Assembly: GCA_002163005.1 (NCBI GenBank)
Contig: MAAF01000010.1
Coordinates: 1-64,000, forward strand
Reading direction: 5' to 3'
Origin: Colwellia psychrerythraea
GTDB taxonomy: Bacteria; Pseudomonadota; Gammaproteobacteria; Enterobacterales; Alteromonadaceae
Length of the DNA stretch: 64,000 nt
Shown: positions 9,457 through 19,291 of the stretch, one piece after another
Numbering within the stretch: the first letter of the stretch is position 1
Layout: each line of letters begins with the position of its first letter
Made by a program: the position numbers and the translations under genes
Notes under the pieces: generated by a model
What the model saw: the letters and a program-made list of their open reading frames with translations, nothing else
Told to the model about the DNA's origin: nothing
Databases searched by the model: none

Positions 9457-10104
9457 ATGACAGTATCAAAAAATTGGCAAATTATGCCAAAGGAGCTTTT
9501 CAATATGGGGCCTATTGTTCCTGTATTAGTAATCAACAACGTTGAAGAAGCGTTACCGATTGCGGAAGCACTATTGACTGCGGGCATTAAAGTATTAGAA
9601 GTAACTTTACGTACGTCGGCAGCACTTGATGTGATCAGTGCCATTGCAAAAGAGTTGCCAGAAGCCATTGTTGGCTCAGGTACAGTTACCAATCGTCAGC
9701 AGCTACAACAGTCTTATGATGCGGGAGCTAAATTTGCTATCAGCCCAGGTTTAACAAAAGATTTATTACAAGCGGGTAATGAAGGTAATATCGCGTTAAT
9801 TCCAGGTATATCTTCTATTTCTGAGCTTATGGACGGAGCCGATTATGGTTACGACCATTTGAAATTTTTCCCTGCCGAAGCTTCGGGTGGCGTTAATGCC
9901 ATTAAATCAATTGGTGGACCTTTCCCTGACATTCGTTTTTGTCCTACAGGAGGTATAAACTTAAATAACGTTCGTGATTATTTAGCCTTACCTAATGTTG
10001 TTTGTTGTGGTGGTTCATGGTTAGTATCGAATGAGATTGTTCAGAATAAGAATTGGACTGCAATTACAACATTAGCTAATCAAGCTTTAGCGCATGTAAA
10101 ATAG
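9457..10104 (+). CDS. eda: KDPG/KHG aldolase
   Basis: The enzyme cleaves 2-keto-3-deoxy-6-phosphogluconate to pyruvate and glyceraldehyde 3-phosphate, the last step of the Entner-Doudoroff pathway. This class I aldolase has 215 residues. EVTLRTSAAL carries the catalytic glutamate, FAISPGLTKDLL is the typical phosphate-site strand, and the Schiff-base lysine lies in HLKFFPAEASGG. The ATG at 9457 follows AAGAGGAATT. It is separated from edd by 122 bases and followed by a strong terminator that closes the operon. Confidence 0.96.
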   Translation: MTVSKNWQIMPKELFNMGPIVPVLVINNVEEALPIAEALLTAGIKVLEVTLRTSAALDVISAIAKELPEAIVGSGTVTNRQQLQQSYDAGAKFAISPGLTKDLLQAGNEGNIALIPGISSISELMDGADYGYDHLKFFPAEASGGVNAIKSIGGPFPDIRFCPTGGINLNNVRDYLALPNVVCCGGSWLVSNEIVQNKNWTAITTLANQALAHVK

Positions 10105-10130
10105 GTCATGTGATAATATCTATAAATATC

Positions 10131-10168
10131 AAAAAAGCCAGTCATTAAAATAATGACTGGCTTTTATT
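10131..10168 (+). terminator. Rho-independent terminator after eda
   Basis: The stem AGCCAGTCATT / AATGACTGGCT is flanked by an A run on the left and TTTTATTT on the right. It ends the zwf operon and may also serve the convergent GYF_2 gene on the other strand. Confidence 0.85.
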
Positions 10169-10208
10169 TACACTATTGCAGGCTATCATAATAATAGCAG
10201 TAATGTAT

Positions 10209-11117
10209 TTATTGGTTGTTTTGTGCCAGTTTCAAACGTTCAGCCATTGATAAAGGCTCATCTTTACCTTTTTTGACTTCTACTCTTTCAAACCTTTCTA
10301 TTTTCTCTGGCTTTTCTACTTTCTCTACCTTATTGTCACCTTTAAATACTGACTTCATCATGTTTTTCATACCGTTGAAGCTGTCTTTGGCCATCCTATT
10401 CGCGTATTCTACTTCAGGGTTAATAGTATCTTTAACTTGAGGTTCTTCTTTTTTAGGCACATCACTATTTGTATTTTTTATGGGTTCTTTAACTTTAACC
10501 GTCTCATCAACAGGCTCAGCACGTCGATGAGGTGTAGCTAATTTTTCTTGAGCAAGTTCGGCTCTACTTACTTGAGCACTATCTGGTGACAATGTTTTGC
10601 TTTGGTTACAAGAAGGCATAAAAACTTCATTTGAGCTCATTCTACGATCAAAGTCCTCGACAATCTCGGTCATTTCTTTTTCTGCAATTTGAACTGCATC
10701 TTTAACTTGAGATAACTTACGGTTTAAGATTTTATGTTTTTTCTCAATGTTATCAATAGCGTCTTTAACATTATCATTTAAGTTCTGTGTTAAGGTTTTA
10801 TAGCTTTCAATTTGTTGTTCAAATTTACCTAGAGATGATTGACTATGGTTGATGCTATCGTCAATGGAGGCCAATTTTGATGTTAAACGTTGTTTTTTAG
10901 CTATAAATTTGTCGGAAATTTCTTTTGGAATTAAGGGTGCCTGTACTGTAGCTGGCAGTACGTCGGTAAATTCACTAATACAATTAACGGGCTTCCACTG
11001 AGTAAAGGAAGGGTGCCAACCGTAAACATTTGGGTTATTGGCTAAATAATCTTTTGCCTCGTCTAAGTCCAATGGGGCCGTTACTTCGCCATTATTTGAA
11101 AAAAACCATTTTTTCAT
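10209..11117 (-). CDS. GYF_2-domain coiled-coil protein, paralogue 1
   Basis: This 302-residue protein of unknown function begins with a GYF_2 (DUF4339)-like module, residues 1-50: KKWFFSNNGEVTAPLDLDEA followed by YGWHPSFTQWKPV. A predicted coiled coil covers about 65-145. A long charged, low-complexity tail rich in KVEKVEKPEK-type repeats follows. No signal peptide or membrane segment is seen. It is a paralogue of the neighbouring 11201-11632 gene, matching it through the first 50 residues and the early coiled coil. GYF_2 modules often bind proline-rich segments; a scaffold or adaptor role is only a guess. Confidence 0.75.
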   Translation of the reverse strand: MKKWFFSNNGEVTAPLDLDEAKDYLANNPNVYGWHPSFTQWKPVNCISEFTDVLPATVQAPLIPKEISDKFIAKKQRLTSKLASIDDSINHSQSSLGKFEQQIESYKTLTQNLNDNVKDAIDNIEKKHKILNRKLSQVKDAVQIAEKEMTEIVEDFDRRMSSNEVFMPSCNQSKTLSPDSAQVSRAELAQEKLATPHRRAEPVDETVKVKEPIKNTNSDVPKKEEPQVKDTINPEVEYANRMAKDSFNGMKNMMKSVFKGDNKVEKVEKPEKIERFERVEVKKGKDEPLSMAERLKLAQNNQ

Positions 11118-11200
11118 CGTAAATACTCTTATCTGTTAACTTTAGTTTTTATAATTAATATGATGCACTAGTTATTGGGTAAGTAACCAACGAGTAGTTT

Positions 11201-11632
11201 TTAATATTCAGTTTTAATTACCTTAGCTAGGTTCTTTTGTAGAGCAGCATATTGCTCTTCTATTGTTTTAACCACTGCTCTAACTTCTTCTGTTAATTTA
11301 TGAGCAACTTGGCCGTAATTATCCAACTCGGCATCTATTTCATATAAAGAGTCTGAAGTGATTTTAATGGTTTTATCAATACGATCTAATGTTGTTATTA
11401 ATTCTTTTTCTTCTCCAATTAAACCATCAATTAGATCTTTGGGGATCTCTATCGGAGGAGGAGGAGGGCTAATTGACATTTCAAATTCATCAATACAACT
11501 AACAGGAACCCAATGAGTATAAGAAGGATGCCAAGCATATAAGTCAGAATTTTTTGAAATTAATTCATTTGATTCCTTTAACCCTAAAGGACCGGTTACT
11601 TTACCATTGTCTGAAAAAAACCATTTTTTCAT
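11201..11632 (-). CDS. GYF_2-domain coiled-coil protein, paralogue 2
   Basis: A short version (143 residues) of the adjacent protein. It has the same GYF_2-like start (KKWFFSDNGKVTGPLGLKES, YAWHPSYTHWVPV), a PPPPP stretch at about 53-57 and one coiled coil of about 70 residues. It lacks the charged tail of paralogue 1. The two genes are tandem, 83 bases apart and on the same strand, so they look like a gene duplication followed by loss or gain of the tail. Function unknown. Confidence 0.7.
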   Translation of the reverse strand: MKKWFFSDNGKVTGPLGLKESNELISKNSDLYAWHPSYTHWVPVSCIDEFEMSISPPPPPIEIPKDLIDGLIGEEKELITTLDRIDKTIKITSDSLYEIDAELDNYGQVAHKLTEEVRAVVKTIEEQYAALQKNLAKVIKTEY

Positions 11633-12144
11633 AATAATTATTACTCTCTATCAAATCTGTTACGCTGCTTTTGAATTAAGTACCGATAACGACCTATCTT
11701 TTATATTAACATCGGATTTTCCACTATCTATCATTTAACGTTAGCGTAAGGCAACAGTCAAGCTATTTTGTTAATGACAAGTTATACCAATTTCATTAAA
11801 TTATTGCCCACTTGCGCTGGCAAATGCTCCTAGGCTGCGTTCCTCTCAATACCAATAGCGAGCTATTACTCAATCGAGTGACTTACCTTGATTTACTCCC
11901 TTTCGAGCAACAAGATCACAAACTGAAAGAAACTGCTATTACAGCCTTGTATTGCCTTTCCTGATCTCTAGATAAATAGTTTATATTTTGCTTTTATTAC
12001 TATAAAAGCATAACTTCCTATAACTTTAAGCATTGAAAAAATAATGTAGTCTTAAGTAACCGCGCTTATCGAGTATGTAAAGTTCAGACAAAAAAAAGCC
12101 AGTTATAATAATAACTGGCTTTCAAACTCACAATACGCGTTTAT
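11633..12144. other. Intergenic region with a possible dispersed repeat
   Basis: This 512-base stretch has no credible gene. The left part should hold the promoter of the GYF_2 genes. The middle (about 11780-11960), starting GTTATACCAATTTCATTAAA, has the look of an intergenic repeat of Alteromonadales genomes. That is an impression from memory, since no second copy lies in this window. The right end contains the RNase E terminator. Confidence 0.35.
12090..12124 (-). terminator. Rho-independent terminator of rne
   Basis: The stem AGCCAGTTAT / ATAACTGGCT with loop AATA (12097-12120) is followed on the minus strand by a run of seven or more T residues. It lies just after the rne stop codon. Confidence 0.85.
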
Positions 12145-15100
12145 CTATGGCTTAGTTGCTTGCGCACTACTACGGTTTACCACATCAGCAATAATAGCCG
12201 TTCTACCTGACGACTGATGAACATGTCGTTCACTGTCAGCCATAAAGGTTGTTGGAATATCTTTAATCGTGGTGATTGTTTCCGTTTTGGTCATTGGTGC
12301 TTTTGCATGGCCAGATAGGCGGTTAGCTTTTTTAACTTGTCTTGCTAACTTTTTATCTTTAGGTGCTGCTTTCTTTGCTGCAGGAACAGTTTTCTTAGCT
12401 GGTTTCTTAATTGGCGCCACAACTTTTTCTTCTTGAGTTGTAATATCAGTGTTTGCAGCTACAACTTCAATGTCCTTAGTAACAGGCGCAATATCATTTA
12501 CAGCTTTTTGTTCCACAGCTTCACTAGATGGACTTGTTACTTCGGATTCAACTTTAGTGATGACATTGTCTTCTTTCACTTCAGGAGATTCTTTTGGCGT
12601 TATAACAACGTCTTCTTTTTGCTCTAACGGTAACTCTTGTTGAACTTCAGTCACTTGCTCAGCAACACTTACAGTGGAAGTTTCTTCCTCGGTTTTAGTT
12701 ACACTAAGCTCTTTGGCGTCATTTAACGGCACATCAATAACCGTTTCAACAGCTTTAGTTTCAACAGGTGCAGTTTCAACAGGTGCAGTTTCAACAGGTG
12801 CAGTTGCAATTTTTTCAACTACAACATCTTTAATAACTTCTTCAGCTGGAGTAGCTACTGATTTTTTCTGTTCAGTAACATCTGCCGTAACAGGAGTTGC
12901 AGGATAACGCGCCTCTACTGATTCATCGGTAGTTACATTCTCAGCAGTCAAAGCTTGCTCTTGTTGCGTCGTTTCTGCACTATTTTCAGTAGTGTTATTA
13001 CGACGGCGACGTTGACCATTTGCTCTTAGATGTCTTGGTGAGCGTCTATTACGTGGCTTATCATCGTTATTTGCTAAAGCTTCTACAGCAGGAGTATTCA
13101 CCTTTTCAATGTCAGTAGCGTTAACAGCTGCTAATGTTTCAGAGGTATCGATGACTTTATCTGTCGGCGTTATACGTATTTTCTTACGATTATTTCTACG
13201 TTGACGACGCTCAGTATTTTTCTCTTCTTTAACAACTTTTTCTTTATCTATATTGTTGTTTTTACGAGGTTGTCTCTTAGGTTTATTTTGTTCTTCGTCA
13301 CGATTAGGACGGCTATCTCTTGATTCAATCTCTTTAGGCGCTGAACGGTTAGTCGCGTTTTCGCCATTACGATCGTTACGGTTACGATTATTGCCACGAT
13401 TGTTGCGACGCTTAGCTTGCTGATTTCCGCGTCTTTCTTGTGGTTTTTTAGTCTGTTCACTGATGCTTGTTTCTTTAACTTCTTCAACCACTTCTTCAGC
13501 AACAAAAAGACTCTTTAACCAAGCAAAGAATCCACTAGGTTTCACTTGCTTTGACACCGTAGTTTTTTCAGCTATTACTGTTGGCTCATCAGATTTAGGA
13601 GCACGTGTTGGAGAAGTCATCCCTTGAATCACTGGTTCGTCACGCTTAGCGGCAGCTTTATCAAACTTAGGCATTTTAGCCTCTTCAAGTTCAGCTTTTT
13701 TTACCGGTAATTCATAACTTGCTTCTACGACAGTTTCATCATTTTTAACGCGCAACACTTCGTATTGCGGAGTATCCATATGTGGATTAGGAATGATTAA
13801 AACTCTTACATTATGATGTTTTTCAACATGCATAACAGAGCGGCGTTTCTCATTTAATAAGTAGGTTGCAACCGGTACAGGAACTTGCGCTTGTACATGT
13901 AACGTATTGTCCTTTATGGCTTCTTCTTCCATTAAGCGTAATATAGATAGCGCTAAAGATTCAACGCCACGAACATGACCAGTACCACTACAACGTGGAC
14001 ATACACCTTGGCTTGTTTCACCAATAGAAGGACGTAAACGTTGGCGGGACATCTCTAACAAACCAAAACGAGAGATTTTTCCTAGTTGAATACGGGCTCT
14101 ATCTTGGTGAACTGAATCACGCATTCTGTTTTCTACTTCACGTTGATGACGAACAGGTGTCATATCGATAAAATCAATGACAACTAAGCCACCTAAATCG
14201 CGTAAACGCAGTTGACGAGCAATCTCTTCAGCAGCTTCTAAATTGGTATTAAAAGCAGTTTCTTCAATGTCACTACCTTTGGTTGCACGCGCCGAGTTAA
14301 TATCAATAGAAGTCATGGCTTCAGTAGGGTCAATAACTATTGAGCCGCCAGAAGGTAAACGTACCTCACGTTGAAAGGCAGTTTCTATCTGAGTTTCAAT
14401 TTGGTAATGCGTGAATAAAGGTACATCACTGGTATAAAGTTTGATCTTATTTAAGAAGTCAGGACGAACGACTTCAATGTGTTTTTTAACACTTTCAAAC
14501 GTTTTAGGACGATCAATTAATACCTCACCAATATCACGACGTAAATAGTCACGAATGGCACGTAAAATTAGGTTTGTTTCTTGATGAATTAAGAAAGGAG
14601 CAGGGCGGCTTTTCCCTGCATCACTGATTGCTTTCCAGTGATGTAACAGGACACTGAGATCCCATTTTAATTCTTCGTAATCCTTGCCTACACCAGCGGT
14701 TCTTACAATTAAACCCATACCTTTAGGTAAGTCTAGTTTACTTAAAGAAGCTTTCAGTTCAGTGCGTTCATCACCCTCAATGCGGCGTGAAATACCACCA
14801 GCACGCGGGTTGTTTGGCATTAATACTAAATAACTACCCGCAAGACTAATAAAGGTAGTAAGGGCCGCACCTTTTTGGCCACGTTCTTCTTTATCTATTT
14901 GAACAATAACCTCTTGGCCTTCGTGTAATACTTCTTTTATGTTAGGTCGGCCTTGAAAGGTATAGCCTTTAGGGAAGTATTCACGTGCGATTTCTTTCAT
15001 TGGTAAGAAACCATGGCGGTCGGCACCATAATCAACAAAAGCAGCTTCTAGAGAAGGCTCAATACGGGTGATTTTAGCTTTATAAATATTAGATTTTTTT

Positions 15101-15207
15101 TGTTCATGACCTGGACTTTCAATATCTAAATCGTAAAGTTTTTGGCCATCTACTAGTGCTACGCGCAATTCTTCTGATTGGGTAGCGTTAATTAACATAC
15201 GTTTCAT
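12145..15207 (-). CDS. rne: Ribonuclease E
   Basis: The essential endoribonuclease of the RNA degradosome, 1020 residues. The catalytic half (about 1-515) shows an S1 domain (about 35-120), the DNase I-like metal-binding aspartates in [14 protein letters not shown] and VVIDFIDM, and the zinc-link CPRCSGTG near 404-411. The C-terminal half is low complexity. An arginine/asparagine-rich RNA-binding stretch lies near 590-640, followed by acidic V/E/T-rich repeats and a Lys/Ala-rich segment ([17 protein letters not shown]), as expected of the disordered scaffold. It is divergent from rluC, as in E. coli. The 692-base upstream region has hairpins consistent with leader autoregulation. Confidence 0.97.
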   Translation of the reverse strand: MKRMLINATQSEELRVALVDGQKLYDLDIESPGHEQKKSNIYKAKITRIEPSLEAAFVDYGADRHGFLPMKEIAREYFPKGYTFQGRPNIKEVLHEGQEVIVQIDKEERGQKGAALTTFISLAGSYLVLMPNNPRAGGISRRIEGDERTELKASLSKLDLPKGMGLIVRTAGVGKDYEELKWDLSVLLHHWKAISDAGKSRPAPFLIHQETNLILRAIRDYLRRDIGEVLIDRPKTFESVKKHIEVVRPDFLNKIKLYTSDVPLFTHYQIETQIETAFQREVRLPSGGSIVIDPTEAMTSIDINSARATKGSDIEETAFNTNLEAAEEIARQLRLRDLGGLVVIDFIDMTPVRHQREVENRMRDSVHQDRARIQLGKISRFGLLEMSRQRLRPSIGETSQGVCPRCSGTGHVRGVESLALSILRLMEEEAIKDNTLHVQAQVPVPVATYLLNEKRRSVMHVEKHHNVRVLIIPNPHMDTPQYEVLRVKNDETVVEASYELPVKKAELEEAKMPKFDKAAAKRDEPVIQGMTSPTRAPKSDEPTVIAEKTTVSKQVKPSGFFAWLKSLFVAEEVVEEVKETSISEQTKKPQERRGNQQAKRRNNRGNNRNRNDRNGENATNRSAPKEIESRDSRPNRDEEQNKPKRQPRKNNNIDKEKVVKEEKNTERRQRRNNRKKIRITPTDKVIDTSETLAAVNATDIEKVNTPAVEALANNDDKPRNRRSPRHLRANGQRRRRNNTTENSAETTQQEQALTAENVTTDESVEARYPATPVTADVTEQKKSVATPAEEVIKDVVVEKIATAPVETAPVETAPVETKAVETVIDVPLNDAKELSVTKTEEETSTVSVAEQVTEVQQELPLEQKEDVVITPKESPEVKEDNVITKVESEVTSPSSEAVEQKAVNDIAPVTKDIEVVAANTDITTQEEKVVAPIKKPAKKTVPAAKKAAPKDKKLARQVKKANRLSGHAKAPMTKTETITTIKDIPTTFMADSERHVHQSSGRTAIIADVVNRSSAQATKP
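12758..12802. repeat. 15-bp tandem repeat, three perfect copies, inside rne
   Basis: GTTTCAACAGGTGCA occurs three times head to tail. On the coding (minus) strand it encodes the five-residue unit VETAP in the disordered tail of RNase E. The unit keeps the reading frame, so copy-number change would alter tail length without breaking the gene. Confidence 0.85.
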
Positions 15208-15899
15208 AGTTTGTCGGACTCTTTTTTAGTCACAACACACCATTTGCTTAGGACACAAAGCAATCTGTTTTTCTGATAACAGCAGCGTGTCAACCTCACG
15301 GTTGTCACGTTTAACCTGTCATAAAACCAGGTTAAGCTGTTATAAATTCTGATTGTTTTTCATACCACTGCCATTTATATAAATAGGCAATGCTAATTTA
15401 TTTCTTTATGTGCTCAGCTTGTGTGCTGTGCAAAATACCAGCGCATTTGCTCCGGTATTATTTTATAATAATTGCTTTATGGTGCTGGGCTAATAACAAA
15501 TCAAAATCAAAATATTAAAACTGTTTATGCTTCGTTGACAATCTACAACGGGTAAGCTATCAAAAGTGATAGTTTACTGTGTCAATTAATGCAATAGGCC
15601 GTACTATCAACATGTCTTTTTTCTGTTTTGTTAACGCTAAATAGGTGCAGTTAACAAGATGAATTTTCGCATATAGATGTGGCCGCAGTTTGCCTCTTAC
15701 GTCTCTCTTTAAAGCTTCTAAGGTTAAAATTATTACGTTGATTAGCCTTGTATGACTCTTGCATAGGGCTGCTTAATACGCTGTTAGCGTTAAATATCAA
15801 CTAATAACCCTTTTATTATCCCATTATCCTTAGTGTTTAGCCAACAAAAAAGGGAGTTAATTGCATTATTAGCTAAATAAAGTGTGTTAAACTGCAGCC
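15208..15899. other. Long rne-rluC divergent intergenic region
   Basis: This 692-base region has no credible gene. On the minus strand it should contain the long rne leader. On the plus strand a possible promoter for rluC is TTGACA (15535-15540), 17 bases, TATCAA (15558-15563), which would leave a leader of over 300 bases. That promoter call is weak. Confidence 0.4.
15287..15335 (-). promoter_or_regulatory. Paired hairpins in the rne leader
   Basis: Two stems lie 80-130 bases upstream of the rne start: GTGTCAACC / GGTTGTCAC (15287-15308, one mismatch) and a perfect 8-bp TTAACCTG / CAGGTTAA (15311-15335). In E. coli the rne 5' untranslated region contains hairpins through which RNase E represses its own mRNA. 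Functional equivalence here is inferred from position only. Confidence 0.4.
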
Positions 15900-16997
15900 A
15901 TGAAAGAAACTAAGACTCAAAAAGCTAATCACGTGCCTAAAAATAAAGTAAAGACCCAACATCACTCAGTTGATAAAAAGTTTCAGCATAAAAAAATCAC
16001 TGCTGATAAATCCGCCCCAGTTAAAACGACTCAAGTTAAAAACGCGCCTGAGGAAGAAAGACCCAAAGTGCGTTTTATAACTATAGATAGCGAAGACGCA
16101 GGACAGCGTATCGATAATTTTTTATTAAGAACACTTAAAGGTGTTCCTAAAAGTCACCTTTATCGTTTAATGCGTAAAGGCGAGATAAGGGTTAATAAAA
16201 AGCGTATAAAGCCTGTTTATAAATTAACGATTGATGATGAAGTACGTATTGCTCCTATTAGAGTTTCAGAGGAAAAAGATGCAGTGTCAACGGGATTAAA
16301 CATCGTTGCCAATCTAGAAAAACAAATTCTTTTTGAAGATGATAGATTGATTGTTATCAATAAACCATCAGGTATGGCTGTACATGGTGGTAGCGGTTTA
16401 AGTTTTGGATTGATTGAAGCGCTGCGTGCGTTAAGACCAGAAGCGAGAATGTTAGAACTCGTCCATAGATTAGACAGAGATACCTCTGGTTGCTTAATGG
16501 TTGCCAAAAAACGTTCGACCTTGCGTCATTTGCATGAACAGTTTCGTGATAAAAATGTACAAAAATTTTATCATGCGTTAGTGAAAGGTCACTGGCCGAC
16601 TAAGTTAACTCGAGTTACTGATGCACTAAAGAAAAACGATTTGAAATCAGGCGAACGAGTTGTTGTGGTCGATAATCAACTAGGAAAAGAGTCTGAAACA
16701 CGTTTTAGAGTGTTAGAACGCTATCGTGGTGCAACGTTAGTCAGAGCTTTTCCTGTCACTGGAAGGACACATCAAATACGAGTTCACTGTCAAACTAATG
16801 GTCACTCCATTGCTATGGACGCAAAATATGGTCATGAAGAATTTGATGAGCAAATGAAAAGTAAGGGCTTAAAACGACTTTTCTTACATGCAGCTAGTAT
16901 TGAATTTACTCATCCAAGTACGGAGCAACGATTAAAAATTGAAGCGCCGCTTGAAGCTAGTTTAGAGAAATTATTATCTAAGTTAGTTAAAGAGTAA
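15900..16997 (+). CDS. rluC: 23S rRNA pseudouridine synthase RluC
   Basis: The enzyme makes pseudouridines 955, 2504 and 2580 (E. coli numbering) in 23S rRNA. An S4 RNA-binding domain covers about 60-125 (AGQRIDNFLLRTLKGVPKSH), followed by the RsuA/RluA catalytic domain with HRLDRDTSG carrying the catalytic aspartate and VTGRTHQIRVH. The protein has 365 residues against about 319 in E. coli. The extra about 55 N-terminal residues are lysine-rich and probably disordered. The ATG at 15900 is the only good start upstream of the S4 domain. The HAD phosphatase gene follows after five bases. Confidence 0.95.
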   Translation: MKETKTQKANHVPKNKVKTQHHSVDKKFQHKKITADKSAPVKTTQVKNAPEEERPKVRFITIDSEDAGQRIDNFLLRTLKGVPKSHLYRLMRKGEIRVNKKRIKPVYKLTIDDEVRIAPIRVSEEKDAVSTGLNIVANLEKQILFEDDRLIVINKPSGMAVHGGSGLSFGLIEALRALRPEARMLELVHRLDRDTSGCLMVAKKRSTLRHLHEQFRDKNVQKFYHALVKGHWPTKLTRVTDALKKNDLKSGERVVVVDNQLGKESETRFRVLERYRGATLVRAFPVTGRTHQIRVHCQTNGHSIAMDAKYGHEEFDEQMKSKGLKRLFLHAASIEFTHPSTEQRLKIEAPLEASLEKLLSKLVKE

Positions 16998-17002
16998 TTA
17001 AT

Positions 17003-17668
17003 ATGACGATGTACAAATTAGTTATTTTTGATTGGGATGGTACTTTGATGGATTCAATTGCTCGTATTGTCTCATCAATGCAAGCAGCTGCAGATCATTG
17101 TCAGTTAACCATACCTACAGCCAAGTGTGTAAAAGATATCATTGGCCTAAGTTTACCTAAAGCACTTGATATTTTATTCCCTGGGGCTTCTTGCAGCCAA
17201 ACAACAGCGTTGCTTGAGCAATATAAATTTCAATATGTTGAAGGTGATAATACTCCAGCACCATTATTTGAAGATGCTCTATCGTTATTAAAAGCACTTA
17301 ATGATAATAATAGATTATTAGCTGTGGCAACAGGTAAAGGCCGTCAAGGTTTGCAACGTGTTTTTTCGGCTACCCAAACGGAACATTTTTTTCATGCGTC
17401 ACGCTGCGCTGATGAGGCTCTTTCTAAACCTGATCCACAGATGTTATTAAGTTTATTAGCAGAGCTAAACGTAACACCAGAGCAAGCAGTTATGATTGGA
17501 GATACTAGTCACGATATGAAAATGGCTCAAACAGCGGGTATCGATAGAATAGGAATTACGCTAGGGGTGCATGATAGAGAAATATTAAACCACTACCAGC
17601 CAATAGCCATTGTTGACTCTCTTATCGAGTTACAACAATTATTATTACCTGTAGTAGAACACAGATAG
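17003..17668 (+). CDS. HAD-superfamily phosphatase (phosphoglycolate-phosphatase-like)
   Basis: A 221-residue class IA HAD hydrolase. Motif I is FDWDGTLMDS with the nucleophilic aspartate, motif II the ATGKG strand, motif III the lysine in LSKPDPQM, and motif IV IGDTSHDMKMA. A helical cap lies between motifs I and II. It sits five bases after rluC and is probably co-transcribed and translationally coupled. The same pairing is common in Alteromonadales and Vibrionales. The substrate is unknown; phosphoglycolate and small phosphosugars are typical for the family. Confidence 0.88.
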   Translation: MTMYKLVIFDWDGTLMDSIARIVSSMQAAADHCQLTIPTAKCVKDIIGLSLPKALDILFPGASCSQTTALLEQYKFQYVEGDNTPAPLFEDALSLLKALNDNNRLLAVATGKGRQGLQRVFSATQTEHFFHASRCADEALSKPDPQMLLSLLAELNVTPEQAVMIGDTSHDMKMAQTAGIDRIGITLGVHDREILNHYQPIAIVDSLIELQQLLLPVVEHR

Positions 17669-17683
17669 TGCTGTAGCATTTTT

Positions 17684-17722
17684 AAAAGAGGTAAGTAGCA
17701 TTTGTGCTACTTACCTCTTTGA
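17684..17722. terminator. Bidirectional terminator between convergent genes
   Basis: A long perfect stem, AAAGAGGTAAGTAGCA against TGCTACTTACCTCTTT, with a 3-base loop (TTT). It lies between the HAD gene (plus) and the maf gene (minus). Confidence 0.8.
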
Positions 17723-17727
17723 CTCTA

Positions 17728-18330
17728 TTAAACAGCGAGTTTACTTTGCTCAGCTAACACATCGATACCCTGTTGCTTTAATAGTTCAACGAGCTTGATT
17801 AAAGGTAACCCTATTAAAGTATTTGGGTCATCACCTTCAAGTTTGTTAAATAAACAAATACCTAAGCCTTCACTTTTAAAACTACCAGCACAGTTATAGG
17901 GTTGTTCAGCGTTAAGGTAATTCGCTATATCTTCTTGGCTCAGCTGATTAAAATGTACGGTAAAAGGTTCAACTAAAGCAATTGCTTTATCTTGCTCGCT
18001 GTCATAAACACATAGGCCCGTATAGAAAGTAATACTTTTACCACTAAACTTACTTAACTGGACAACAGCATTGTCAAAATTATGAGGCTTTCCTAAAATC
18101 TCTCCTTCGCATATTGCAACCTGATCTGAGCCTATAATTATGGCGTTTGGGTATTCTGCTCTAACCGCTTTTGCTTTTTCTATGGCGAGACGTTCAACTA
18201 AAGCTTTGGGTGATTCATCTTCTTTTTCGGTTTCATCAATATTAGGTTGCGCACAGTGAAAAGGTAGTTTGAGTTTTTCTAAAATAGTTTTACGAAATGG
18301 AGAGGTAGAGCCAAGCACTAAGGTTTTCAT
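17728..18330 (-). CDS. Maf-family nucleotide pyrophosphatase (YceF type)
   Basis: A 200-residue Maf protein, a house-cleaning pyrophosphatase acting on modified nucleoside triphosphates. The YceF branch prefers 7-methyl-GTP. Signatures are LVLGSTSPFRKTIL at the N terminus, IIGSDQVAICEGEILGKP with the catalytic aspartate in the middle, and GSFKSEGLGICLF. It is divergent from yceD-rpmF, the same position as yceF in E. coli, which supports that branch. The 400-base region to its right (18331-18730) holds its promoter and that of yceD; nothing else was seen there. Confidence 0.9.
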   Translation of the reverse strand: MKTLVLGSTSPFRKTILEKLKLPFHCAQPNIDETEKEDESPKALVERLAIEKAKAVRAEYPNAIIIGSDQVAICEGEILGKPHNFDNAVVQLSKFSGKSITFYTGLCVYDSEQDKAIALVEPFTVHFNQLSQEDIANYLNAEQPYNCAGSFKSEGLGICLFNKLEGDDPNTLIGLPLIKLVELLKQQGIDVLAEQSKLAV

Positions 18331-18692
18331 ATTTATCCTTTTAAATAAATTCTTTTACTAAATAGTTTAAGACTAATCGAACTAATCTATTCAACATTAA
18401 TAGCGCAGCATATAAGCCTTTTACTTTCTTACTTAGGTAATGGCTCCTTATGGAACTCAGCAGTAAACTGATAGCATCACAAAGTGAATGAAGTAATAGC
18501 TATGCTTACATTTGTTGTTTATTCTAAGCTCACTGCCCAAGCGCTAAGTCGAACAATAAATTAATCTGTTTAGTATAAATTGCGGTATTGAATATTTAAA
18601 TAGCGATTGTTGTCTAAACAAACAATTATTATACATTTATTGTTAATATTGAGCCTATCTTGAGCTTTTAAACAAAATAGTGCAATTTTCTT

Positions 18693-18719
18693 TTGACACT
18701 TGCCTGTAGGGACTATAAT
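18693..18719 (+). promoter_or_regulatory. Sigma-70 promoter of yceD-rpmF, implying a near-leaderless mRNA
   Basis: A consensus TTGACA (18693-18698) and a consensus TATAAT (18714-18719) are separated by 15 bases. The yceD ATG begins only 12 bases after the -10 box, so transcription should start about five bases before the start codon. No Shine-Dalgarno sequence can fit. Confidence 0.65.
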
Positions 18720-18730
18720 ATGCGCGACTT

Positions 18731-19243
18731 ATGCAGAATCTTAAACTTCCAATAACAATTAGTCCATCCCGTAGCGCGCAACGTAGACTCGTGTGCAAAG
18801 GTGTATTTAAATTAGCGGATATGACGAGACTGCTTGCAGAATGCGAAAGCAGAAGCGAGCATGTTCAAGTAAGTGTTAAGTTTGATGTGGATGAACGTGG
18901 TTTGACAGTAATGTCAGGTACGGGATCGGCATTAATTGCATTAACTTGTCAGCGGTGTAACGAAACTTTTGATCAGTTACTTGAAGTAGAGTTTACTTTT
19001 AGTCCTGCCAAAAATGAGGAAGCTGCTGAAAAAATCCCGTCATATTATGACGTAGTAGAATTAGATGAAAATGGTGAAGTAAACTTACGCGAATTAGTGG
19101 AAGAAGAGTTAATGCTCATGATCCCGTTAATTCCACGGCACAACATTCAAGATTGTTCAGCTGATGCTGATTCAGTTTGGGGTGAGTTGCCAGAAGAGCT
19201 TGAGAAGCCAAATCCATTTGATGTATTAAAACAATTCAAGTAG
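18731..19243 (+). CDS. yceD: 23S rRNA accumulation protein YceD
   Basis: A DUF177 family protein of 170 residues, always encoded beside ribosomal protein L32 and implicated in 23S rRNA accumulation. The first residues (MQNLKLPITISPSRSAQRRL) align with E. coli YceD from residue 1, which fixes the start even though no ribosome-binding site is present. A conserved CQRC pair lies at about 77-80 and the C terminus has the conserved WGELPEELEKPNPF. It starts the yceD-rpmF-plsX-fab cluster. Confidence 0.93.
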   Translation: MQNLKLPITISPSRSAQRRLVCKGVFKLADMTRLLAECESRSEHVQVSVKFDVDERGLTVMSGTGSALIALTCQRCNETFDQLLEVEFTFSPAKNEEAAEKIPSYYDVVELDENGEVNLRELVEEELMLMIPLIPRHNIQDCSADADSVWGELPEELEKPNPFDVLKQFK

Positions 19244-19291
19244 TTAATAAGCATACAGCTCTTTAACTAATAACCGATTTAGGAGTAACTC

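Noticed and set aside
12433-12907. Several overlapping plus-strand open frames opposite the 3' part of rne.
   Set aside because: They are low-complexity shadows of the repetitive C-terminal coding sequence of RNase E.
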